Counted from the stretch's first letter, positions 35,801 through 47,901 are shown. The stretch is 64,000 bases of DNA from Lactifluus volemus (GCA_022376515.1 WTXI01000182.1:1-64000); one strand, 5' to 3'. A program made the numbers and translations. The notes: generated from the sequence alone by a model not told the origin.

Positions 35801-36354
35801 TGAGATAGAGCGTCCATGAGTGATAAGCGCCGCCCCAAGCAAACATTGGCCGCCTACTGCCAGTGATTGTTCGTAGCAAATAGGATCACGCGAGAGTTAG
35901 AGCTCGGACTGGAATCAGACTTTCGAACCGGGAGGAGACTACACGTCTGCCAAAGCGCAAGAGCTATTCTGAAAAGCTTCCACGAGATAGCGAAGTCGCC
36001 TTCTTTCTGTGGATTGAAGTGAATTCACCGCACCTTCTACTAGTAGAACCACCAGCGTGGCCCGATTAGGTACGTGAAGCAAGTTTTTGCACAAGCAACA
36101 GCCAATGGCAAGTTACAACCAGCCGACGGAATGCGAGCTACAGACCCACATTTCTCCGCCGGGGCGCTCCGCCGGTGGCGCGCTGTTCTATCTCAGTGAC
36201 TTAGTCAACTCAAAAAGAACGGTCTCGCTTTTGCTTTTGCTTGTAGCCACCCCTGCGAATGGAGTTACATGCGTAATCGTGTGAACTCGTGGACATGCCT
36301 TACTAAGTGGCAACTAACTGGTAGCTGAGATGTGCCTCTGAGCGTCCAATACAA
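35801..36354. promoter_or_regulatory. Intergenic region upstream of SDR3
   Basis: Repeats blocks found before the other SDR genes: CACGCGAGAGTTAGAGCTCG at 35,887, CCACCAGCGTGGCCCGATTAGG near 36,050, and TTTCTCCGCCGGGGCGCTCC near 36,150. It ends at the TATA box 36,355-36,361. No gene seen. Confidence 0.6.
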
Positions 36355-36415
36355 TATAAAAGGACGGTGAGCCCGATTCTCGCCCCCCAATCTTCTTGCA
36401 ACTGAATCACTTACC

Positions 36416-37443
36416 ATGTCATCTTCCAAAGTCTGGTTAATTACTGGTGCAAACTCCGGTCTCGGGCTCGCGATAGCTCAAAGCGTCCTATCTAAAGGAG
36501 ACAAGGTGCTATGATTTATCCTGTAGAATCACCAAAGACCTTACCATTCCCGTCAGGTTATCGCTGCTGCTCGCAATGCCGCCAAAATCCCACCATCATT
36601 GAGTGGAGCCAAGGCCTACACGCTTGACCCAAGTACTCCCGAAGCCGACGTAAAGCATGCTGCTAAAGAAGCCCTCAAGATATATGGGCGGATTGACGTC
36701 CTCGTCAACAATGCTGGATATGGACAACCCGGTGTTGTAGAAGACCTACGGTTAGTCTTTTTCCTTTCTGTTTAGACCCTCCGAGCGGATTTCGAGCTTG
36801 TAACTAAATTTATGCATAATTTAGGTCTGAGGACATCCACGCACAGTTCCAGACAAACGTGTTTGGACCGATCGCGATCATTCAGGCCTTGCTGCCTTCA
36901 TTCCGCGCGCAAGGGTATGGTCACATCCTGAACATATCCTCTATAGCGGGCTTCGTAAGTCGGGCATCAGTCGGGGCCTACAGCAGCTCCAAGGCGGCTC
37001 TCGATTCGTTCTCGGAGACGCTTGCACAGGAAGTCGCGCCCTTCGGCGTACGCGTACACATTATCTCGCCCGGCTTTTTCTCGACCAACTTTTTGGCGGC
37101 GGTCAAGGCGAACCAAGATTCCCAGGACACGAATGGGGCATATACGATGCCCGAGCAAGGACTCAGTGTGTGGGAGGGGGTGGTTTCGTCGCGCATCGCC
37201 AGTCGTCGGGTTGGCGATCCCATGAAGTTGGGAGAGCGTCTCTACGAAATAGTCTCCGGGACTGGCATCGCGCAGGGTCTAATGGATAACAAAGATTGGG
37301 TGCGTGTACCGCTCGGCCAAGACTCGGGTGCTAGGATGAGGGAAAAGGTAGCAGCGATCTCGGCAAGCGTCGAGGCGTATGAGCCAATTTGGAACTCGAC
37401 GGACATGGATGACGCTCGGCTGAAGGAACAATTTGGTATTTGA
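36416..37443 (+). CDS. Short-chain dehydrogenase/reductase, array copy SDR3
   Basis: Exons 36,416-36,505, 36,557-36,750 and 36,825-37,443 encode 300 residues. It has the TGANSGLG cofactor loop, the NNAGYGQPG motif, NISS and the YSSSK active site. The C-terminus is RLKEQFGI, shared with SDR2, SDR4 and SDR5. All motifs needed for catalysis are present. Confidence 0.9.
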
Positions 37444-37570
37444 GTTGACGACTCGGAGATTACTAGATTCAAACAGGTTGACGAACTAGGTACATTACAC
37501 ATAAAAATATCATCGACAGAAACCATGGCAAGAAGCACGACGTGAGAACTGAGATAAAAAAGGACATTTT

Positions 37571-37640
37571 CATCAACTGTGTATGCAACCGGCTCAGAAG
37601 ATAAAAGATAAGTGGTGGGATGGCGTGTGGATAGTCAATT
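37571..37640 (-). pseudogene. Antisense ligase stub after SDR3
   Basis: Only the edge of the ligase remnant is left. The SDR 3' flank passes from the CATCAACTGTGTATGC motif straight to CCGGCTCAGAAGATAAAAG, which corresponds to the start-codon region of the ligase read backwards. The same internal deletion is seen after SDR4 (39,864-39,950), so SDR3 and SDR4 units share a recent ancestor. Confidence 0.65.
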
Positions 37641-37650
37641 CCACCCTATA

Positions 37651-38291
37651 CGTGTATTAGACCCACTCTTCGGACAGACCCATCTTTCGGTCAGTCACGC
37701 AACTGTCATACCACCAACGTTTCCACCAAGCCCCGCTTAGCAGCCCTCCCTGTATCTGCTCGCCGATATGGGCTTCCACGTCCCGTGTCACCTTGGCCAC
37801 CTTGGCGGCTCACCACACCACAGTATATGGGTTCGATGGGTCGGTGCAGAGAACGCATCAACCAAGGTTGCAAGGACCAGCATTCAAGTTGCCCCATACC
37901 ATTCTGCTCATTCAAATTCCTAGTCCAATCTGCCATTCTATGCTATCGAGATGTAGAGAACACTCACACCATAAGGCTACAGTAACTAGATACATTTTTT
38001 GATACCAACTGTGCCACACGACAGGCACAGCGCGTAATGTCGATGGGCCTGCACCTGTCAGCTGTGGTCAGGCTCTCAATGTGCAAAACTTCGACCTTGC
38101 AAATTGACAAAATGCCATTTTTGTTCCCCATAGAAAAGCTCAGTTCATGACACAAAAACACTTATATTATCACCAGGAAATACATAGAATTGCATGTTCC
38201 AAATTTCATGTGAAGCAAGCAGGTGGAAGATGAGCGAGATATTTGACATGACCGAAAGGTGGGTCTGTCCGAAGAAGTGGGTCTGATACAG
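37651..38291. mobile_element. 641 bp element with about 43 bp terminal inverted repeats
   Basis: The left end (37,651-37,693; contains TTCGGACAGACCCATCTTTC) and right end (38,249-38,291; contains GAAAGGTGGGTCTGTCCGAA) are near-perfect inverted copies. TA borders both sides (37,649-37,650 and 38,292-38,293). The interior has no open reading frame of note, so it is a non-autonomous element. It is inserted in the intergenic region between SDR3 and SDR4, which also explains their spacing. Confidence 0.75.
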
Positions 38292-38711
38292 TAAGCCGGC
38301 ATAGTGATAGGCCGCATGTGGCCAAATTCAAAGAGCGCTTGAAGTGCCGCGCTGCGAAAATCAGTTTCTTGAGGCTGATCAAAAGTTGAAAAAGTGCGTG
38401 AAGCAAGTTTCTGCACAAGGGATAGAACAAGGAATAGCCAATGGCAATCATTGGCGAGTTTCACCAGACCCCACATTTCTCCGCCAGGGCCCACCTATTC
38501 CATCTCCGTCAACTCAAACGGTCCCGCTTTTGCTGGTAGACGCCCACTTCCGATGCAGCACACACGGAATAATGTGGACTCATGGATTGCCTTACTAATC
38601 TGTAGTTGAAGATGCCCTCTGACTGAGCGTGCATCCTGCTAGTACAATATAAAAGGACGGTGAGCCCGACCCCCTTCCCCCAGTTTTCTCCCCAACTGAA
38701 TTTCGCTTACT

Positions 38712-39742
38712 ATGTCATCTCCCAAAGTCTGGTTAATTACTGGTGCAAACTCCGGTATCGGACTCGCGATAGCTCAAAGTGTCCTTTCTAAAGGAGACAA
38801 GGTGCCATATCTTATTATGTAGAATCACCAGAGGTCTTACCATTCCCGTCAGGTTATCGCTGCCGCTCGCGATGCCGCCAAAATCCCACCATCATTGAGT
38901 GGAGCCAAGGCTTACACCCTTGACCCAAGTGCTCCCGAAGCCGACGTTAAACGCGCTGCTAAGGATGCCCTCAAGATATATGGGCGAATCGACGTCCTCG
39001 TCAACAATGCTGGATATCTTCAACCCGGTGCTGTGGAAGAGCTCCGGTTAGTGTTTTTATCTTTTTGTTCGGGCCCTCCGAGGGGATTTCGAGCCTGTAA
39101 CTAATTGCCGCACGATTTAGGTTCGAAGACATCCACGCACAGTACCAGACGAACGTGTTTGGACCGATCGCGATCATTCAGGCATTGCTGCCTTCATTCC
39201 GTGCGCAAGGGTACGGCCACATCCTGAACATATCATCTGTGGCGGGCTTCGTGAGCCAGAGTTTGATCGGAGCTTACAACAGCTCCAAGGCGGCGCTCGA
39301 CTCGTTCTCGGAGACACTCGCGCTAGAAGTTGCGCCCTTCGGTGTACGCGTTCACATCATCGCGCCAGGCGTTTTCCCAACGAACGTTTTTGTGGCGGCC
39401 AAGGAGAACCACAACGATCACCAGGACACGACTGGGGCATATAGGACGCCCGAACAAGTACTCAGTGTATGGGATAGCGTGCTTTCGTCACGCATCACCA
39501 GCCGTCAGATCGGCGATACCATGAAGTTGGGAGAGCGTCTGTACGAAATAGTCTCCGGGACAGGCCTCGCGCAGGGTCTAGTGGACAACAATGATTGGGT
39601 GCGAATACCACTCGGCCAAGACTCGGGTACTGGGATTAGGGAAAAGGTAGCAGCCCTCTCGGCGAGCGTCGAGGCGTATGAGCCAATTTGGAACTCGACG
39701 AACATGGATGATGCACGGCTGAAGGAGCAATTTGGTATTTGA
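38712..39742 (+). CDS. Short-chain dehydrogenase/reductase, array copy SDR4
   Basis: Exons 38,712-38,801, 38,853-39,046 and 39,121-39,742 encode 301 residues. The cofactor loop reads TGANSGIG. NNAGYLQPG, NISS and YNSSK are present. It groups with SDR5: both have TGANSGIG, GAVEELR, and an ENH-containing loop before the TGAY/TGVY segment. The TATA box is at 38,648-38,654. Confidence 0.9.
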
Positions 39743-39863
39743 GTCGACTAAACTACTAGATTCAAAAGGTTTGACAAACTAGGTACATTACACATAAAAG
39801 CATAATCAACAGAGAGCATGGCTAGAAGCACGACGTGAGAACTGAGATAAAACAAGACATTTT

Positions 39864-39950
39864 CATCAACTGTGTAGTATGCAACTGGCTCAGAAGATAA
39901 AAGATAAGTGGTGGGATAGCGGGTGGATCGTCATTTCCAGTCTGTGCGAG
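39864..39950 (-). pseudogene. Antisense ligase stub after SDR4
   Basis: Same short form as after SDR3 (GCAACTGGCTCAGAAGATAAAAG). It is followed at 39,999 by the left border of the 6.26 kb inserted block. Confidence 0.65.
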
Positions 39951-40223
39951 CCCCTAACGACCATCAGCTTCACAGTGATTGTTCGCGCCAAATAGGTTAA
40001 CAGTTTGTATGTAAAGGGGGAAATGTTGGAGTAGGCCGCTGGCAACCTATTAGGGGATTTTAACTTCCAGGGTGGAAAACAGCGACGTGTGCCGTGGGAC
40101 AGAAACATGGAGTATCTTGTGAATCCCATGAGGAACTTACTGTATATACAGTATAACGAGTGAGGCCGCGCCTTTATTTTGCTATGGGCGCTTGTTTACG
40201 ATATTTGCACTAGCTTGTTCCAA

Positions 40224-41329
40224 TTAGAACTCCGATGGTGCCTGGGAACGTCATCGCTGGTTGCTCGAGGTAGGCTGTCGTGTTATCGTGCCTGCTGTCA
40301 TCGCCGCCGTCGCCATCACATTGGAAGAGGAAGATCTTCCCCCTCTTTCTACTCCTAAGGCCATCTGGACTACTGATGATGAGTCTGCACTCATCGCTTT
40401 TCTCCTCAAACACAAAGATGAAGCCAGGGATGGCGCAAATTTCAAATCATCTGTTTGGAAGGCTGCCGTTGAGGAGATGGAAAAGTATACCACAAAAGGA
40501 GGCCCCAAGTCTGCAGATTCATGCAAGTTAAAATGGGCACAAGTATGTAGCGGCATATTAGCAGTGCCTTTGCATAGCTGACTGGTTCCATAGCTGAAGA
40601 AAACCTTTGATATCGTGACGACTCTCAAGGGCCTGTCTGGCTTTACATGGGATGATACTACTGGTCTTAGCATTGGTGACAATGAACGTAGCACCTGGGA
40701 AGTATATTGTAAGGTGAGTAGTTTGTGATATCTATCACCTGATATACAAACTGATCAATGGCTAGGACAACCCCAAAGCCGCTTCTTTTGCCAACACGGG
40801 GTTCCAGCACTACACTGCCATGACAGCCCTCATGCCTGCCTTCAGCCCACTCGATCAATCTTGTGGATCTTCAAGTGCTGGTACCCAGGCCAAATCTTCC
40901 CCTTCGAACACATCTTCATTCACGCGATTGCCAAAACGCCGACTCGAAGCCGTGGACGACAATGACACCAGCTCTGTTTCACACAAGCGGCGGCGCATTT
41001 CAGAGCACACAATCGTTCTGGAGAAGATTATGGTTGAATTTGGTATATTAGTCGATCAGCTCCGCAGAGACCAGATTCTTAACCGAACATCCGGGCAACT
41101 AGCACGCGCCCCCGAGCAACTAGCATGCGACCCCGAGCGCTTAGCACGTGCCCATACCCAATTGGAAGAACTCAGACTGTTGGACTTATCACCAGATGCC
41201 CTTGTTGCCATGCATGATCTGTTTAACACTGATCCTGCTGCGGTGGATATATTTTTATCGATCAAGGGGGAAGATGTACGCAACAAATGGGTTGAACGGC
41301 AGGTGAAATTGCTTGGATATATTCTTTGA
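40224..41329 (+). pseudogene. SANT/Myb-like gene copy 3, start codon deleted
   Basis: Same three-exon gene as at 5279-6383. About 20 bp around the start codon are missing near 40,238: GATGGT is followed directly by GCCTGGGAACG. The first eight or so codons are therefore lost and the only nearby ATG is out of frame. The rest of exon 1, exon 2 (about 40,594-40,713) and exon 3 (to 41,329) stay open. Translation from a non-ATG codon or another upstream ATG is not excluded. Confidence 0.75.
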
Positions 41330-41950
41330 TCACGTTGTTAAGCTGTTACGCACACGCCCATTGCTTTTCGTCATCCGCCTATCAATAAAACATTCACTGA
41401 GAATGAGTTCATGTGAGCATGTTGGTCTGCTGTCCATATGAGCCTATCTTGGCGAGTGTCAGTGTCTTTTGTGCAACTCGAACTAACGTCTACTCGAGCG
41501 AACACTTGAGATATGTCGTAGTAGTCAGGAGGACAGCGTAACTAAAACCCAACCACAGTACTAGTAAATTACCGTCATCTTACACCATGTTTTCAAGCTG
41601 GCCCGCTTATGCACGTGCGATCAGATTCAAAGTAAGATTTGCGTACTATGCGTATGGTACAGGTGAGAAACGTCAAACGAAGAAAAAAAACACGAAATTA
41701 CATCAACTTGAAGCACCGAAGTTGCTACGCATCCCCATCCCACTCTAGGTACCAGTACGAGGGTTAGAATCCGTGTCCTGACTATTGCCGTTATTCCTCC
41801 CGCTCTTGTCTTTGCTGCCCCCATTGCCCGCACCGTAACCGGCGTTTCTTGAGAAACCTGGACCGAACATCCCTGCGCCTGGGCCGGCTTGATTTGGCAC
41901 GTTTTGCGCAAGATTCCCCAGCCTGCTGAGGAGACCGTCTGTGAGGCCGC

Positions 41951-44900
41951 TCATGTCGCCCATCCCTCCTCCCATACCTCCCATACCCCCAAACGACCAC
42001 CTCCAAAGCGGCCATCCGATCCGAGACCTCCCACACCAAAGCCGCCTATACTTGAACCACCCAGTGTCTGGCCACCCATGTTCGGACCACCTAGGCTCGC
42101 GCTACCTTGATTGCGGCCACCAATGCCGCGACCACCCATGCCGCCAAGCAGACTACCTAGGATGTCATTACCTCCAGCGCCGAGCAGATTCCCAATTGAA
42201 GGATCCGCTTTCCCAAGTTCTGGTCGCCCACTCTGTGCTGCCCTTGCTCCAGGGCTAAATATTTCCTCGTCGGCGACTCGATGATGATTGAGGCCGCTCA
42301 GATCGAATGCGGGATTGACTTCCCTCCGTTTCCCTCTGTCGATTCGTGGCGTGGAACCGCTCGCCTCTGCAGGGACTGCAACCTCGTTCGGTTTCCCCTT
42401 GTCAACAACTGATAACGAGCTTCTCGCCGACGCCAAAAGGGACACGCCAGTCGGTTTAGACGGGATAGTAGTCGGATCTATCCAATAGCTTCTATCTTTC
42501 TTGAATTCTGACAAATTTTGTCCTTGAGACTGAGACTTGCCGCTTCGCAGCGCCCAACCGGCCAAATGTCCCGCTGCAGTTTTATCGCTCGGAATCGTCG
42601 ATATAGTGGTGTAACAGAAATAGCTCACCGATGACTTCTGGTCCGCCAAGACTATTCAGCTCCAGGAACCAGGGAAAGGCCTCAATATGCTTATTTATCT
42701 CCGAGGCTCTGGCCAAAACGTCCAGCAGCAACTTGCATAGGTGAGCGGTATAGTCCGGATCATCTGTAGCCTTTCGTTCGTGTTGTACTTGAACAGCTTG
42801 CTTTGCGTATTCAAACGCATCGTCGGCCCTTTCCGTACAGACAAGACAAGACGACGCGAGTGAGAGCGAGAATATAAGATCGAGACCGTACTTTTCCTTC
42901 CCTGATTCATTGGAGCATGCTTCCTGGAAGTAGTGAACTGACTCTTCAGCAAAAGTAGCAGCATCTTGGTTTTTGTCGTGTTCGAGCAGGCGGTCCGCAT
43001 ACAGATAGAGTGCTTCGCCGAGGCCAGGGGAATCGAGGGGAGATACGTCGCGGAAAACGGTGACGGCAGTTTCGGCAGTTTGGAGTTCTTCATTCTTGTC
43101 GCCACCATTTTGACGGAACCTAGCCAGTCGGAAAAGGGCCCAAGCCAAACGTCGTAAGGTTGGACCAGGAACGGATGTTCTCAGGGTCTGCCAGAGCTCG
43201 ACCGCATCTCGTGACGTCAAGAAGGCCTCACCCTTGCGATTCGCCTCGGAGAGATGGTGGGCATGCGTGTCAAGTGCATCAGCAAGAAAGAGTGAAAAGA
43301 GGGGCCGTTCTATGCGGAGGGTGCGAAGGAGATTAATGGCCTCAGCACTGAAAGGACAGGCTGCTTCATCCTGCCCCATTGAGGACAGTATCTTCGACTT
43401 GATAAGGAGTGCGCCGGCCAAAATAGCATGCCAGTCTGCATCCGACGACCCGCGAGATAGATTGATGACCTCTTCATTTGTGGACAAGGCTAGTTCATCG
43501 TCAACTCCTATGCGCGTGATTGACAGGCAAAGCCTGCAGAGTGCGGAAATGTGTTTCATGTCCGGCTGCGAATTACCATCCACCTCGCCTTGCAGTTCGA
43601 ACGCCACAGCTGCACCTTCGTCCTTGAGCCCAAACGAGCAGAGTAGCACTGAGTAATTGAGTAATGCATAGGCGATTTCGGGGACAGGGACGGGGACGCT
43701 TGGAGAGTCCCTATGTTCGTTGCAGAGCGCGACTGCCTTCTCCGCTGCATCTATGGATTTGTCATTCCGCTCGAGGTCGCACAAAATATTGGCCTGCAGA
43801 GACAGCACCGATGCGAGATCGAGGCGAGAGTCGTCGGGAGTCATAGCGTACAGATGCTTAATAATCTCTAATGCGAGACCGGATGTGGTCAAGGCATGCT
43901 TGTGCAGTCCCAAGTCGCTGAGTGCTTGGGCCAGCTCGGAAAGCTTGCTCGCAAGCCTAATGTCATCGACCCCACGGGTATTAGTCTCGAGGTCATCTAA
44001 GCAGTCCATGGCGGAAGTAAAGGCGATGATCCTATCTCTTTGAAGATTTCCGGTAGGATAATACAGGGTGGTTTCCGGAGGGCCCAAATAGCCGATAGGA
44101 GAAGCGAAATCTGCAGGGGTGAAAGAAGCACAGGACATGAGTACACGTATGCCGATGCGGCGAAGCGAAATGACGTTGGACGGCTCGCTCTGGGGGACGT
44201 GAGATATGAATGCGTAGGCTTTACTTCAAACTATGAAAGGTTGCACGTACCTGATCCACGTAGGCGAGCCTCTGTAGTCTGCCTTCGGCGAATTGCTCTA
44301 TCTGTTGTTTGATCTCGCGCAGAGCAGGAATCAACCGGCTAAAAGGTGACTTCTGGATTGGGACAGATGGGTTTGCATACGGCTCAGAGATGCAAACTTG
44401 GTCAGGCTGCTCTACTGCGTTATGGGTGTGCCCCAGAGGTTCATCGTGCGGGACACATGGTTGTGCATGAGATGGTGAGGATTCCGTGCGAGTGATGAGG
44501 GGGCGTTGACCATGTAGATCAGACTCTGGAATAACCAGTCTGTCGGGGCTTTCCTGCGTCTTCACATCCTTTTTGTCCTCCAGTGCGACCTGTTTTGTGA
44601 TGACGGGGAGCACATATTGTTCTGGAGCTGATTCCTTTTCCGTAACTTTGGGTCCTACCTTCGCGCCCGGGATAGGATCAACCGGAGGGAAAGGGATAGA
44701 TGGCAATGACTAAATATAGTTTGTCCACTACTAGTTGGGACGCGCAGAGAAATATGATGGTTACCTTGACCGTCCTGACAGCATGCTCAAGGGCCTCCAT
44801 CCTCCCAGATAGTTCATCAAGCTGACAGTTCATGAGCTTGAGGTGGGACCATGCGGGCCACGCCAAGCCCCCCAAGAGAAAGGTGAAGAATATCGTGGCA

Positions 44901-45368
44901 AGGGCATCCTCAGATGATTGGCGTATCCATTTGAGGAATGCCGTTTCGATGCATCTGGACAATGGATATAGGTAATGGGAAATGTCGCAAGTGTTCAGTT
45001 TGCTTACACCACAACAACAATAGGCGTTAGATGATGTCGCTCTGCTGGAAGTAACTTGCTGAGATTCGATGAGACTTTCGAGATTGAGTATTGAAGCTCA
45101 TTGGGAGCTGGAACGATGGAGTCAAAGAACGATATGAGGTTTGAAACCTTCTTGGTCTTGGGCGAGGGGATGTGGAAATTTCTGTCCTGAACTCCATCAA
45201 TTAGCTGACCATCCGCATCGGGAGACACAGCCTTCTCCGCAGGGATTCCATCCTAAAGATAGCAATGGCAACAGTCAATCAAGGGTCTCTCTTCAGACTC
45301 ATTGACTTTACCTCGTCTCGGGATGGGTGGCTTGATTTAGGTAGTGAACTGGGTATGTCCATTTTCAT
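41951..45368 (-). CDS. TPR/glycine-rich membrane protein, complete copy
   Basis: Six exons (45,368-45,312; 45,252-45,008; 44,954-44,765; 44,709-44,251; 44,189-42,629; 42,573-41,951) splice to about 1,044 residues. The N-terminal 100 residues are soluble. One membrane segment follows (ALATIFFTFLLGGLAWPAW), then a coiled-coil-like stretch, then a proline-rich linker. About 520 residues of paired helices with tetratricopeptide character come next (repeated Ala/Leu pattern, LASKLSELAQALSDLG). The tail is glycine-rich with GGMGG repeats. One membrane segment plus a TPR scaffold suggests a membrane-anchored adaptor. The last ten residues (WEVWEEGWAT) arise from a frame change at a five-G run near 41,993. 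The adjacent frame stays glycine-rich to 41,745. Function unknown. Confidence 0.75.
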
Positions 45369-45904
45369 GGGAGAAAGGAAGGTGCATGCAGTTACCGGAG
45401 GGCTCGTACTAATGCTTTTAAGCAGAGTAGAAGCGGTACTCCGTCAGGTAACGGTGCAGTGCGCGACCACACACGATCGACAGCTCGACCACCTCATGTA
45501 CCCGTAAATGATTTATTATGTGACAGCAAACTTGACGCCGGTCGGAAACAGCCCAGCTGCGCAAAATGTGCGAGAGGGAGTCTGGAATTTGGAATAGGGT
45601 CAGATCACTTTGCCGTGCCCGTAGTGTTGTAGTTTAGGTTGTACTGTAGCGTTGGCGAAGCTTCTCCGGATTCCGGATATCGTTAACGTCGTCCCGTGTC
45701 AAGTTCTTCGTGACTGACATTGTGTAGTAGAATACGGAAGAGGGTAGACAAGAGTCGGGGTTTGAAGCTTCATCGAGCTTCATCCCTAACCACTACATCC
45801 TCGAGGCAGCACCCGACCCTCCAACGTGGATCAGCCCTAGTTACGCATGTTTCACTTGCATCCACACTTCTCGGGGACTACGGGCTCAGATAACAAGCTG
45901 AGCC
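45369..45904. other. Promoter side of the TPR gene and outer end of the right arm
   Basis: Counterpart of 1-506. Near 45,776-45,828 it contains a stretch (CCACTACATCCTCGAGGCA) that also occurs inside the 150 bp insertion at 6552-6701. A short open frame on the left arm in this region begins without ATG and is broken here, so I do not call it a gene. Confidence 0.6.
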
Positions 45905-46260
45905 TCGTCGATCGTTCAGGCCATCCATGACCTAACCGTCCACGAGCCGTCGGTCTTTGTTCCAGCATTTACTGAACTCCTGCCTTCCCTGCTCGAGAAC
46001 CTACTTGCGCCCCGACTTGTTCTGCGTGCTCAAGCTTGCCATACTCTTGTCGGCTTGGCCTTCGGCGCGTCCCAGATTCCCTTCTCCTACACACATACGC
46101 GGCTCACCGAGATGGTCGCCACAGCTCTTACCGTCGTCCCCGCTTCATCCTCGTCATTGACTTCGTCCCCTCATACACCAACCAAGTCCGACTCGATGCT
46201 CGTCAAGACCATGCACATAACGCTCGCAGCACACGATCCATCGTGTGCCGCTCAGGGTCT
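45905..46260 (+). pseudogene. Captured fragment of a HEAT/ARM-like repeat gene
   Basis: An open frame of about 118 residues with strong coding character: IVQAIHDLTVHEPSVFVP, then helical pairs LLPSLLENLLAPRLVLRA and RLTEMVATALTVVPA. A stop lies just upstream. The coding sequence breaks off at 46,260, where array sequence resumes. It resembles part of a large helical-repeat protein truncated on both sides. The parent gene is not in the window. Confidence 0.55.
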
Positions 46261-47901
46261 TACGCGAGAGTTAAAACTCGAACTGGAATCAAGTTTTCGG
46301 ACAGGGAGGAGATTCGACATCTGCCAAAGCCCAAGCACGTAAGCCGAGAAAGATATGGGTCGAATCCTGCATCATCTCGCACTTCAGGTGTTCACAGTCA
46401 AGAGTACAAGTCATGCAAAACTCCAATTTTGACGCCTGTTGAGATGAATGACAATCAAGGTAGGGTACAGCATGTGTTCTTGAATTACTCATGAGTTCCG
46501 AGAATAGCATGATTAATAATAAATGCTGATACACGATTCTTGGTGAACTTGTGTACCATTTGGGTCTAAACACTTGAGGACGCGTTGTTCATTGTTTGAC
46601 TAACAGATGTGCAATGGGAAGATGGTGCTTTGTGATGCTAGCAACAATTCAATTTGTGCGCGCTAATCGGCGACTGGCAATTGCGATTGGTCAGCGTTGT
46701 CAGCATCAATCAGTCAACGCAGCATTGCAACGTAGTCAACGTTCCGAGTCGTGTCCTCGCATTTTAAAGCTCACATAGGCTCTTTTTCAGATAGACTTGC
46801 TCCTGAAATGGCCTACCTGAGGCAGTGACACGCTCTTAGTAGTTTTTTCAGTACACTCGTATTTTATTTTTGTAAACTATTTCAACTCATGTTCGGTCCG
46901 CCATTCGTATTAGTCATCTCATTTCCTCGATGACTTGAACGCCCTTGTCATAGCTCGGTACCGTGCATCATTCAATCATCTCACGACTCGATCCCGAGTA
47001 AATTGCCCTTCACAACAAGCACCTGGTCGATCTTCCACAGGTACACAGCGACTTTTCTTTGCTCAGTTAAGGGCTCCAAGAAGAAATCGAAACGCGTCAA
47101 GGAAAACGCGTAAAGAATGAAAACCTTGTAACGCAACGGATTACAATTCGGACTACGTCAAATCCTTGAACGCGTTCGCCCGTTTTGTGTCATACTAAAG
47201 CTTGGAAGATGTGAAATAGAAATCAGATTAAAAACGACAAAATATGTAAGATAAATTGAACGAAGACAAGGAACACATGTTTCCAGACGCTTGGAGCGTC
47301 CTCCTCCTCGCATGTGTCAGCGTGTTCGTTTTTGCGATTGATCAGCGGTCCCCTGGCCTCCTCGTAATCGGCATGACAACAGGCAGCTCGCATTCATTGA
47401 CCGACCAAACCTGATACTGCCATCTCCTCAGAATTGGCTGTTATTAATAAATGATACATAAAATCACAACAGATGTCTGGACGTTAGGCATACCCTGTCC
47501 CCTTTGTCACTCTCAGGGGTAACCTCGCTGGTTGGTGTTACCACTGATGACGCGGCGAACGAGAGCCAGGCTCGGGCGCAGCCCCAGCGACGTCAACTTG
47601 AAGGTTGCCTCACCTAGATCAGCCCACATAACGGGGAGCTAAACAATACAATTTTAGCGGAGACATTTCAAATGCTCTGAGCCTGACTAGGCAGACCAAG
47701 GTCCAGAACAAGAGCTTCACCTGACCCACATTTCTCCGCTGGGGCCCACCTATGCAATGTCTATCAACTCAATCGGTCCCGCTTTTGCTAGTAGACGCCC
47801 ACTCCGATGCAGCACACACGGAATAATGTGGACTCATGGATTGCCTTACTAATCTGTAGTTGAAGATGCCCTCTGACTGAGCGTGCATACTGCTAATACA
47901 A
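46261..47901. other. Long intergenic region upstream of SDR5
   Basis: 46,261-46,470 is array-derived (the ACGCGAGAGTTAAAACTCG block and the shared divergent-promoter block). About 46,470-47,680 is unique in the window. On its minus strand, 47,520-47,680 has a short open stretch with VMWADLG and GNTNQRGYP that might be an old exon, but I cannot place it. From 47,700 the SDR upstream blocks resume (TTTCTCCGCTGGGGCCCACC), ending at the TATA box 47,902. Confidence 0.5.

Larger units (their letters stand above)
39999..46260. repeat. 6.26 kb inserted block: right arm of the inverted repeat plus a captured gene fragment
   Basis: The flanks AATAGGTT (39,991-39,998) and TACGCGAGAGTTAAAACTC (46,261) are continuous in the paralogous site at 49,736-49,757 (AATAGGTTTACGCGAGAG), which serves as the empty site. 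The block contains SANT-like copy 3, the complete TPR/glycine-rich gene, the arm's outer end near 45,790 and a HEAT-like gene fragment. No long target duplication is visible. Confidence 0.85.

Noticed and set aside
45265..45507. 80-residue plus-strand open frame opposite the TPR gene start
   Set aside because: It overlaps the first exon of the minus-strand gene, and its left-arm counterpart (368-625, minus) differs without any sign of coding constraint.
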